In this document: in pieces, positions 39,049 to 49,800 of the stretch
Layout of the letters: the number at the start of each line of letters is the position of its first letter
Position numbering within the stretch: the first letter of the stretch is position 1
DNA from: Iris pallida
Taxonomy: Eukaryota > Streptophyta > Magnoliopsida > Asparagales > Iridaceae
Assembly: GCA_029216955.1 (NCBI GenBank)
Contig: JANAVB010006998.1
Coordinates: 434,001 to 498,000, forward strand
DNA length: 64,000 bases
Direction: 5' to 3'
The notes under the pieces: generated by a model
Seen by the model: only the letters and a program-made list of their open reading frames with translations
Told to the model about the DNA's origin: nothing
Database searches by the model: none
Made by a program: the position numbers and the translations under genes

Positions 39049-39443
39049 TAGGGTGGGCCGGTTAGCCCGGTAGAATTTTTTTTTTTGAGAAAATTTTTTT
39101 GTATGTTGCAGGATTCGAACCCAAGACCTACCGAACTGGAGCTTTAAACCCACCTTCTATTACCAATTTCTCTTATTAGTTGGGTGTTTAAAATCTACAT
39201 TAGCTTATATAATAGGTTAAGAAGATAAAAATGGAAAGTAAAAAAAAAAACAGCCAAAACCCGGCCCGCTCAGGCCCGACCCGTCCAGCGCCCGGGCCAC
39301 TGGGCCGGGCTGGGTTTGGAAAATTCCAACCGGGCCGGGCCAGTCCCGGCCGCCTTCACGCCCGGTCCGGGGTGGGCCCGGCCCAAGCCCGACGAGCCCG
39401 AATTTTCTGGGCCGTGGGCCGGCCCGGACCGAATAACACCCTG
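39049..39443. mobile_element. Possible hAT-like remnant with GGCCCGG-rich end
   Basis: Begins TAGGGTGGGCCGG and ends GGACCGAATAACACCCTG, whose reverse complement is CAGGGTGTTATTCGG. These are the kinds of ends seen in plant hAT MITEs, but they match each other poorly and I see no 8-bp duplication. The right half is rich in CCCGGCCCG strings, as in the hAT MITE at 21633. Confidence 0.35.
39070..39190 (-). mobile_element. Possible tRNA-derived SINE fragment
   Basis: The minus strand contains GGGTTCGAATCC (39111-39122), a good match to the internal B box of tRNA promoters, followed on that strand by A-rich stretches (plus-strand T runs at 39077-39102). A convincing A box is not seen, so the call is tentative. 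Confidence 0.3.
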
Positions 39444-40135
39444 AACTTAATCCAATCTAAATCAAAATAATAATAAAATAATAGATCAACTATTTAATCC
39501 ACATATAGATATTTCAAATTAATATTAATATTCAAATTAATTTTAATAAAATTTTAATATGAAACTCAGAAGAACTTTTCAAAAGCTAAATCCAATTTTA
39601 ATCTAAAGTAAGGGCCAGACCCTTTTTCTTATAGAAGACTACTAATGATACTCAAAATCATTTTTGAAGCCAACATCTTTTACTATAATATAATAAAATA
39701 ATTTCAAACACTAATAGATAGGTCTTTAAATAAATTTGAATCCATAATCATTTAAACTATAATTAATCAAATCTAAATAGGTTATTTTATAAAATAATAA
39801 TTTAAAATAGTACTTAATATTTATCAATAAATTGCGCAAAATCAATCTTCTTTATAAATGAATTTAAAATCAAGGATACTAAAATATTCTAAAATACACA
39901 TATTAAATCATATGAATTTAAAACCAAATCTGAATAATTTACTTTTCATAATGATAGGGAACACTAGATAATGTATATATTTTTATAAATCCAAATTTTA
40001 TTTTTAAAATGAAATGGACAAAACTTTTTGTCATAAAAAGTATCTAATTTTTTTTTTGTCATAAAAAGTATCTATTGGAAAACGCTATGATGGAAATTCA
40101 ACATCCATTACAATTCCAATAATATAACTTAAATA

Positions 40136-40139
<4 letters not shown>

Positions 40140-40205
<66 letters not shown>

Positions 40206-40210
40206 GTTTT

Positions 40211-40248
<38 letters not shown>

Positions 40249-40254
40249 CAAATT
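40140..40254. repeat. (AT)n tracts ending in a perfect inverted repeat
   Basis: About 60 bp of alternating AT, then AATTTGTTTTAA (40201-40212), more AT, and TTAAAACAAATT (40243-40254). The last two are exact reverse complements around an AT core, so the segment can form a hairpin. Confidence 0.85.
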
Positions 40255-40412
40255 AGTATCATTCTATTTTTTTTTTTTGTAAACACCAAATTTTAACTAG
40301 TTTCTGATAAAAGAAATAATTATAAAACCACTCACAAAACTCCACAAAAATTATGGCCACAATAAAATAAAACAAATAGATAAAATAATTCGAGAAGATG
40401 AGTTATAGCCTT

Positions 40413-40484
40413 TCATTTACTCGTATGTATACAGCTGGCATAATACGTATCTAGTCCCAAGTATTTTGGGACTGGGACGTTACA
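40413..40484 (+). repeat. LTR-beta LTR2, last part
   Basis: Matches LTR1 19453-19526 and ends GGGACGTTACA. Confidence 0.85.
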
Positions 40485-41079
40485 TGTTTTTGTGGTGGTC
40501 CATGCAGGTCAAGTTTACCGTTTCGGTTACATGACTGTACCAAACGGGCCTGCAATATAGGATTAGAGTCTAGGATCTCATCCACCTGCTTGACCCTCTT
40601 CCTTGACTAAATTTTTTGAATCACTTGTTCAACTCCACTGATCTACATCTTGCTTGAGCTCTTCCTACCGAAATCCTTATTCCCATACTTGATAGAAAGA
40701 TGACTACACTAGTATATGCTCATAGGTCAACCCCATGGCAAGTAGGATTACATTGACAACTAGTATGCATTGAGATCCTATTTGAGTTATAAAGATATAA
40801 GGATAAGAGGAACCATATTTTTCTAGAAGTATGAACTTAAGGATTAGTTAATTCCAAGTTAGGTAGTAGCAACATTAATAACTCCGAAGGATTGCTAGAA
40901 CTTTATTTGGATCTACAAAAGGATAGCGGGATCTATATACAATTGAGAAAGAAAATTGATTTAATTTTTGAGTTTTAATTTTGAAGGTCTTTGAAAAATA
41001 TTTATGATTCATTTGATTATAGTTATACATCCTTGAAGAGATATAAAGTTAGTTGAAAAGAATTTCTAAATTTAAATGC
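40485..41079 (+). mobile_element. Second copy of LTR-beta internal start, truncated
   Basis: Matches 19527-20120 nearly base for base, then switches at 41080 to Tat polymerase sequence. The junction is the deletion edge that removed the rest of this copy and the missing part of Tat gag. Confidence 0.85.
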
Positions 41080-44000
41080 GCTAGCTCCCGAAGGCATGGA
41101 TCGGTCCTACAACTTTGACATACTCGCACAGCTGGCCAATACACCTGCCAGGTTGTCTCTGTTCAATCTATTGCGACTCTCCAAAGAAACGCGGAAGGCC
41201 TTAAGCGAGGCATTATTACATGCCGACTCTTATCTCGCAGAAGTCAAAGCCCCCGCTGAAGACCCTGTCTCCTGTCCCTGCCACAGTACTATGGAAGTGG
41301 TGCCCAACATCACCTTTTCACAGGAGGACATACTACTCAAAAATAATCGTCATAATAGACCCATGTACTACACAGGGTATATCGAGGCGATTAAGGTGGA
41401 TCGGATGCACATCGATCCAGGTTCCTCCCTCAGCATCATCCCTAGAAGTTTGCGTCAAATTCTAGGAATCCCTCTGCACAAGCTATCTACAACCAATACA
41501 ACTATCATGGCTTTTAATGCTAGGAGAAGCCACCCGCTGGGCAAGATCCGTCTCAAGTGCCAGATCGGTGATCTCCGAACGGAGGTTTCTTGCTACGTGA
41601 TCGATGCCAATGTATCCTACAACATCTTGTTGGGACATCCATGGATACACGAGAACATGATCGTTCCTTCCACACTTCACCAGTGCTTCAAGTACGTCAA
41701 CAGCGACGGTGTCGTGAAGACGGAGTTTGCCGATGTCGATCCTTTTAAGGGCATCGAAACCTACTATGGAGATTCGGTACTTTACCAATCTCAGCCCCCC
41801 AAGGATGACGGCAACGAAGCTGACAATAAAGCTGAAGCAAGTTCATCCTCCAATGATGGTCCCCTAATTATTCGAGTCAAAGGACGTACTACTCCAAAAA
41901 ATACTCTGAAGCCTCTCACAATATGGGTGAAAAAGAAGAACCCTGATAAGGTCAAACCATTGACCATCACTCTCCGCAAGACACCTCGGGAGGAACCTGC
42001 TGAAGTCCGTCCTCCCAATCCTAAAGTATTACCCTACGTGGTGAACTTGGCCAAGACTGTGGCTCCTCTTCCAGATGATGATCCTCTCAATGAGTATATC
42101 AATACTCATAATAATGTACCTTCAGCGGATGATGTTATCCCTGAAGAAGAACTTGGGTATTTTCTTAGTAAAAGTTTATCTTTGAATTACTCTGATGTCT
42201 ATCAAGCTGTAAACTACTACATAGATACGATATACGCTCTAGAGCACGGCATAAGACCACACCTCTGCATGCCGGTCACGACGCCTCACCTGCAGGAAAA
42301 AGTTTACCCAGAAGATATCCACTACTTTATCGTTCCAGCCAGAAAGAAGGGTGAAGAACTAATCATCTTCGGTAGAATAATTAGCAAAATATAGTTCGTT
42401 CCGGACTCTACTTCTCCCAAGCACAATACGGAAGCTGACTATGACTCTGGAAAAATACAACTTTTTTGATATAGTTGGCAGGCCAAGAATATCATCCAGA
42501 ACATGGGATATGACATCAAAACCGATCAGGGAATAAATTACGACCGAAGACGACGGTTGCCAATACGACACTTTGCTCCTCCCGACAAACCCGAGAACTA
42601 CTATCAATGAAACACTGTTGGTTTGGGTTATGTCCGTCCTTCAACAACTCCCAAAAGATCAGATGATAAAGCAGATCATTGTTCTCATTCTTCTGACTCC
42701 TATCTCTGGGACTCAGACTCCAGCATTGGCGACATATTCAAAGTAACTATGTCCGTCAACATGGTTTCAGTTGACCAAATTACGGATGATGTCCAATCGA
42801 TCGAGCTTGAACAATGGGTTCAAAAGATGGATACTAGATGGGAGCTGCGCTTTGAACAACGTGAACCACCTACCGAAGACGAAGTCATCCAAGTCAATTT
42901 AGGAGATGAATCATCTTTTAAACCAACCTTTATCTGTAAAAGTCTATCTGGCGATGAATGACAATCTCTTATACAGCTTATAAAAGAATACATCGACGTC
43001 TTTGCATGGAGCTATAAAGACATGCCTGGCTTGGAACCTAAAGTTGCCATGCACCGCCTAAATATTTCGTCTAAAGCTAAGCCAGTCAAGCAGCAACAAA
43101 GACGATTCTGACCAGATGTCATGGAGGCCATCGAGAATGAAGTCAAGAAGCTCATTGCCAGTGGATTCATTTACGAAGAACAACACCCTGACTGGGTTGC
43201 CAACATTGTTTCAGTCATAAAAAAGAACGGTAAAGTTCGAGTTTGTATTGATTATCGTGATTTGAACTCTGCATGCCCGAAAGACGAGTTCCCTCTACCG
43301 ATCACCGACGTAATGATCGACAATACTTGCGACTTCGAGCAGATGTCCTTCATGGATGGGTTCTCAGGCTACAACCAGATCAAGATATTCCTCGATGACG
43401 AGAAGCACACATCTTTTATAACACCGTTGGGGGTATGCTGCTTTACAGTGATGCCATTCGGATTGAAGAATGTAGGGGCGACATACCAGCGATCCACGAA
43501 CACAATTTTTTGCGTTTATTTGCGTAAAACTATGGAGTGCTACGTAGACGATATCGCAGTTAAAAGTCGACTCAAGGGCAACCACCTCCAAGACTTGAGA
43601 ACGGTGTTCGAACTAATGTGTGCACACCAACTCAAGATGAATCCAACCAAGTCATTTCTGGGAGTCTCCAGTAGCAAGTTCCTTGGTTTCGTCATCACTT
43701 CAAAGGGTATACATCTTGACCCGGAGAAAGTGAAGGCTATCCTCGATATGCATCCTCCAAGAAACCTCAAAGAGCTACGCGGACTACAAGAAAGGCTAGC
43801 CTACATCAGACGATTCATTTCAAACCTTTTTGGAAGGTGTCAACCAATCACCCAGCTCATGAAGAAAGGCGTATCTTTTGTCTGGACTGAACAATGTCAA
43901 CTCACATTCGACGACATCAAGAAGTATCTCACGAGCCCCCCAATTTTGGTAGCTCCAATAATGGGGAAGCCCTTCTTACTATATGTCCGTGCTATAGACC

Positions 44001-46196
44001 ATTCTCTTGGCGTCCTATTAGCTCAGAAGAATGAAGGCAGCCATGAACAGGCAATCTACTACCTCAGTCGCACAATAGTGGGTGTCGAGCACAGATACAC
44101 ACCTGTGGAGAAGGAATACCTTGTACTGGTATTTGCCATCCAGAGGACACGCCATTATGTGTCTGGGCAGACTATCCACATCATATCTAAAGTCAACCCT
44201 CTCATAATACTCATGACTAAATCGGGTTCTCTCAATTCCCATTTAGCTACATGGGCAATGATGTTGACTCCATATGATATGTTGTTCGTTCCTCAAAAGG
44301 CAATAAAAGGCCAAACGTTAGCTGATTTCCTAGCAGCTCATCCGGTGCCAGAATCTTCCAAACTCTATGATGAAATCCCCGATGAAGTAGTGGAGTCTAA
44401 CACCGCAACTGAAGAAATTCCCATTTGGCGAATATTCTTTGACGGTGCATCAAGAACAGGACCTAAAAGAAATATTGTGGTCGGAGTAGGTGTCGTACTC
44501 GTGTTACCTGATCATCTGGTTATACATCGTGCATATTCTCTTGTGGAACCATGCACCAACAATGCAGCCGAATATAATGCCCTATTGATCGGCCTGCAAT
44601 TGGCAAACCAACTGAGAGTTGATAATCTAGAAGCTTACGGCGATTCCAAGCTAATAGTTAGTCAAGTCCGAGGGGATTATGAAGTTCGTCATGAAGATCT
44701 CATCCCTTATCACAGAGCAATAATCAAGTTGGCATCTATTTTTGCTGGATTCTTCCTCGAGCACGTGCCTCGACTACATAATATAGAAGCAGATGCTCTA
44801 GTCGATCTCGCGGCTTCCTTGACCGTCCCTACCAATACTCAACAGTCGATCACTGTGTCTAGTCGAGAACTATTTTGTATGAAAATGCCTTGTATATTCA
44901 TCATAGTTATACAACGGAAACAAACATCGATGTTAAAGATTGGAGATTTCCTTTTATAGACTACGCCGTCTATGGAATCCTCCCCAAGGACCCGAAGGAA
45001 GCAGTGTCTATCCAAAGGTGATCCCTCAGATTTTACTATGACACAGCTACCAAGATGATGTACCGACGCTCTTACGACGGGCTACTGTTACAATATTTAT
45101 CAAACACAGAAGCCAAACATGCACTCCAGGAGGCTCACGACAGAGTTTGTGGTGCACATCAACCAGGCCCTAAATTATAAGATTGCCTCAAACGAATGGA
45201 TTATTTGTGGCCCATGATGATAGCAGATGCTGTCGAATATGCAAAAAAGTGTAGATCTTGTCAGTTCCACGCCGATTTCATTCATCAACCTTCGAAGTTT
45301 CTACATCCGACGGCAGCATCTTGGCCTTTTGAAGCCTGGGGCATGGACGTCATAGGACCAATCAGCCCACCATCTTCCAGAGGACATCGGTTCATCCTAG
45401 CTATAACCGATTACTTCTCTAAATAGACAGAAGCTATACCGCTCACCGAAGTGAAGGCGTCGAACGTGATCAGTTTCATAAACATCATGTTATCTACCGC
45501 TTCGGCCTACCTCGCAGGATCATCCATAATAATGGTCCACAATTCATAAGCCATGCATTCTATCGGTTCTGCGATAGGAATCAAATTCAGAATATAACCT
45601 CTACTGCCTACAATCCAGTGGTTAACGGGCTAGCAGAAGCCTTCAATAAAACCAATATTAAACTTTTCAAGAAGTTTGTGTCTTCAAACAAGCACGATTG
45701 GAATAAGAAGCTCGACGAATGTCTATGGGCCTATCGTACAACGGTTCGGACTCCAACAGGCAGTACACCATTCCCTCTGGTTTATAGGAGCGAAGCAGTT
45801 CTTCTCCTAAAAATCTAGATTTTTTCTCTTCGAGTAGCCTTAGCCAGCATGTTGACTACTGAAGAAAGCTACCATCTGCAACTCCAAGAGCTCAAAGCGC
45901 TAGACGAAAAATGCTTGTTAGCTCAGCAGCGCATTGAGCTACACCAAATATGCCTTTCCAGAGCCTTCAATAAAAAGGTGAAGGAAAGAATCTTCCAAGT
46001 CTGTGATCTAGTCTTAGCAGTGAGAAGACCAGTGGTCATGACGCACAAAACAAAAGGAAAATTTCAGCCTAAATGGGAAGGTCCTTTCATCATAGAATCA
46101 GTGTATTCTAACGGTGCGTACCGACCAACCAAGCCTGATGGTGACTTGCTCATGATGCCTATCAACGACAAGTTCCTGAAGAAATACTATGTGTAA
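41080..46196 (+). pseudogene. pol: Tat pol: protease, RT, RNase H, second RNase H, integrase, broken
   Basis: The first open stretch (41096-42394) begins with the typical Tat lead-in YNFDILAQLANTPARLSLF and has a protease core DPGS at residues 107-110. RT (43121 on) keeps YVDD at residues 141-144. A first RNase H follows, then a second, archaeal-type RNase H (FFDGAS, EYNALL, YGDSKL, HNIEADAL), the mark of Tat elements. Integrase (about 44940-46196) has its HHCC region and WGMDVIGP, but the second catalytic Asp reads Asn (HNNGPQF). In-frame stops are at 42392, 42467, 42608, 42959, 43109, 45178, 45424 and 45816, with frameshifts near 44900 and 45490. The 5' side is fused to LTR-beta sequence, so the true start is lost. 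It is non-functional. Confidence 0.93.
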
Positions 46197-46896
46197 CCTT
46201 TTTTTTATAATGTTCATATATGTTCAGTCATGTAAATGTACAGTACGATGTTTATATGATTCAAAAAATTACCTAACTATTATCCGTATTTCAAGAGTCT
46301 TGAATACGCCTTGGATAATAGGTCCTCTAAAATATTTCCCCAGTGGAATCATTACCGTTTTTGACACTGTCCAAACTCGGTTTGACGAAAACAAGTCACG
46401 TCCCTACTACCTCTGAATTATTTTCCGATAATTATTTCCTCAGTGGAATAAATAAGAAACGTTTTTGCCATGTCCATATAACCTCTCAGCAATGCATTCC
46501 TCAAGGATAATTACGTCCATATTACCTCTGAATTATCCACTCCCACCTAATGTTATATATCTTTCCATATCCATATTACCTCTGGTCAGATATAGAACAT
46601 CTTCTGCTATTTCGTCCATATTACCTCTATTAGCAGCCTCGTTCAACTTATTATCTATATTAAAAAAAAACTTGAATATAAAACGGATAGTAGGTCCACA
46701 TCAAATTTTCCAGCGGAATACCCACCAGAAATATCCTTGCTACATCCACATTACCTCTAGTTTCGATATTTCATAAAACCACATTCATTTTGAAAAGATT
46801 CTTTATTCTTTACTTTAACGTCTATCAAGAGATAGAAAGAAAAAAAGGGTACAAGAGCCGTGACAGCTGGGAAAAAACAGTTACGAACAAAAAAAT
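46197..46896. repeat. Spacer between convergent pol and antisense gene, with TCCATATTACCTCT boxes
   Basis: TCC(A/C)(T/C)A(T/C)(T/A)ACCTCT-type boxes recur near 46400, 46470, 46518, 46568, 46616 and 46745, at irregular 45-130 bp spacing. CAGTGGAAT/CAGCGGAAT boxes lie between them (46341, 46441, 46711). Both neighbouring reading frames end into this spacer from opposite sides. No ORF over about 103 codons is present. Confidence 0.65.
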
Positions 46897-49800
46897 CTAA
46901 GGGATACATAGGCAATTGATGTTGTCCCTTAGAGCCCCGATTTCGGCTTCAGACTTCGCGTTAGCTCGACGACGCGCCTCTTCTTAATGAGCAGCTTCAT
47001 CCTCGAAAATGATTAGACTCATGTGCTCTCCCTCCAACTTCGCCAGCTGTTCTTTTAAATGGGCAAAAGTGGTGGCAGTCATGGCAGCCTTAGCGAAGTA
47101 ATCCTCCTGCTCAAACGTTGCTGTCCTCAAGTTGGCTTCCAGTTAGGCGATCTCGTTCTGGATCTGCACGATGTGATTATACTTCTCGGTAATCTGCGCA
47201 GCCAGTTGATTCTTCGAGGCAGATCGTGCCTCACTTGCAGCGTTGAACTGACCATACTGGTCAGCCAATTCGCCGATCTCTCGAACGAGAGCATACTTTC
47301 TCGCCTGGAAACTAGCCTTCTCCTCCGCAAGAGCCGTGATCAAAGCCTCATCTTCTGTACAGAATAGTGATGACGGGTTCCGTTGCTTGGCATCCCGGAA
47401 TCGGGCCACCTGACCCTCCAGGTCATTCAGAACTTTCCTCAGAGTATTAGCCCGCTCTTCATAGCCGACAATGCTCTTGAGGGCTGCCACTTGGCATTCG
47501 ACAACAGCTTTCTCAGGGCCAAAGGCAGCATTCCGATTCAGGACTCCAGGAAGCTTTACTTTAAGTACAGAGTAGAAAGCTTTGACGACTTTCTAGGCCA
47601 TCTCGTCATCTTCAGTGGAGGTCGTCGGAGAGGAAGCCTGGAGCGTTTCTTCTGCTCGAGGAAGGGATACCTGACAAGAAGCCGAGTCCGACAAAAAAAC
47701 AATATATACATCAGTAACAAAAAAGGGAAAATATGAAAGATTTATAATTTCATACCTTCCGCTTGCTCAGCACCAGCCTAGGCTACACCATCAGTCTTGG
47801 CTTCAGGAAAACCAAGAATAGGTCCAGACTGTTCAAGGAGAACAATATCAAGGCCCCGAACGGCATCGGGCCTAGTTTCTTCTATAATCCCAACTGGAAT
47901 GGGAGCAGATTCAGCAATAGCCCCCTCAGCAGGTTGTTCAACCTCTCCTTCTGTAGCCGATATCGGCTCACTAACGGCTCCCTCCGCACCAACAAATTTG
48001 GAGGAGCCGGGAACAACTTTTGTCCCTACCCCAATGCCTGGGGCTATCTTCGCAAGTGGTCCCTTCTCCTTGTCTACAAGCAAACATACAGTCATAGTCA
48101 GCCTCACGAGGAGCACGCAAAATCGAAGTCAAAAAATCTCATCCGAAGAGAGGTGCAAAGATAACGTACCCGCAGAAGGGTGAGCCGATCGGACTTGATT
48201 CTCGTCCAGCTCTTTCTTCGCAGCTCCTATCGCAGACATGTCCTCCAAAGATATTTTATAGGAGGGACTGATGTTTTGATTGCCGTCATGGTATGGGCCT
48301 TCGTCCTGATCTTTTCGTCGCTCAAGTCTTACAGCTAAAGAAGATTCGTCCTCATCCATCGGTCGAGGACGAGAAGGGGACACTATCGTCACGTCCACCT
48401 CCTCAGACAAGGAGCCACCTGCCTCAGCTTCAAATTCAGGGTCCTGTGCAAAGGATAAACGCAAAGGTGAGAAAGCTTCTAAAGGCTTGACCATAACGGC
48501 TATGGAGTCTAGAAAGGGATCGACCTTCCGAACAGTAACTGCCTGTGACGCCGTTCCACCTCTTCCAGTTTGCCAGAAGGACCTCCTTAAGGGAGGCGAG
48601 CCAGCACCCACTTCCTTGGCTCTCCTCAGGGCGGCCGTTTTCTTCTTCCGCTTTAAAGTTGGCTCCTGGGCCAATTCAGTTGAAGCTTTCCTCTTCTGAG
48701 ACAGATTGAGAGGAGAAGAATCATCATCTTTCGTGTCCTCCTTTGAAGACACTGTTGGCTCCCTAAGGATAGCTTTCGACCGTAGTACTATAGCTGGCTT
48801 CACGGTAGGAACAACACTCTCCTTCTTATGGCTCTTCGATGCCTTTTTTGCAGGAAGGGGGCCAAACCGAGTCCCCAATATCAAGCTCTGTTCACGACCA
48901 TACCGGAGATGGAGAGTATTGATCTGAACATAAAATTTGGCGACAGCATAGCACAGATGGGTCTTAGGCTTATTCAAGGGCAGAGTGAAGATTGCCCCCG
49001 TGCACCCGGCATTATAATACATCCAAGCACGCCCCGTCAATTAAGTTGCCTATTGACTCCAAATACGGGCTAGCATTTCCCAGAAGGAGCTGGCTGTAGC
49101 CAAACTGCCACGCAAAATGACTCGGCAGGTATGGCTCCAGATAGGCATGGTTCCTGTTTCGGAGCACCAGATGCGATGGTCTAATAGACTGAAGCCAGTA
49201 AAACGCCCCAGCAGTCAAACTAGTGACAAGAACTCCCTCGTCCACTAAGATATCTCCCGCATTACCGCTGCCGGACGGAGGAGATACTCTGAAGAACTCA
49301 TAGTTCTGCAAGAAGCCTAAAACCTTTCTGCAGGCGGGTACACCAGTGACGGTCCAATCCGCATCAGAAAATCTACGAAGAAAGGCGTCTCCCGCTAAAG
49401 AGTCTGCCACCGACCCAGCATTCATCAGGGTAGGATAATGCAGTAGCAGCCGCACCATCAGGAAATGATATGGAAGTTCGGTCCGGGCGAAGTTGGCCGT
49501 GCCGTCAGGAGTCACCGCATTCCTAACAAAATCCTGCAGACCTCGTCCAGTGGCACAGACCATCGCGGAAAGCAATGCAAGACGATATCCAAACGCCAGC
49601 TTCACAGCCGGAAGTATCATACCCCGACTTATTCTCTCAATGGACCCTGAACCTCTAGGGACTATGCAGTCACGGAGCCAGATCATTAAGAAAGCGGCCA
49701 GCACAGCTTTCTCCGACAATAGATATTCAGCTTGACGAAAATAATGGCCAATCGAGGACTCAGGATCATCACTGTCCTCCGTATCCGTCGTATCATAATT

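Larger units (their letters stand above)
36022..40407 (-). mobile_element. Minus-strand solo LTR, 4.4 kb
   Basis: Starts TGTCACGACCCGTACCC and ends GATGAGTTATA; on the minus strand the start is TATAACTC, probably from TGTAACTC. It is flanked by GCCTT on both sides (36017-36021 and 40408-40412). The undisturbed sequence AAGAGCCTTTCATTTACTCG is present in LTR1 near 19446. No internal region or second LTR lies within, so it is a solo LTR left by recombination between the two LTRs of one element. The LTR family is related to the one at 11721. It holds a GC-rich block (37870-38620), (AT)n tracts and small repeat remnants. Confidence 0.85.
16232..41079 (+). mobile_element. LTR-beta: non-coding LTR element in tandem form, inserted in Tat gag
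   Basis: Order is LTR1 (16232-19526), internal (19527-22954), LTR2 (22955-40484, itself interrupted), then a second copy of the first 595 bp of the internal region (40485-41079, matching 19527-20120). LTR1 starts TGTAAACCCCC and ends GGGGCATTACA. LTR2 lacks about 560 bp at its start. The left flank GGGAT (16227-16231) has no partner at 41080, so the right side ends in a deletion that also removed most of Tat gag. No gag or pol motif is present, so the element was non-autonomous or gutted. Confidence 0.8.

Noticed and set aside
48293..49073. Plus-strand ORFs opposite the antisense gene
   Set aside because: They are shadows of the long minus-strand frames, which have coherent splice sites and a coiled coil.
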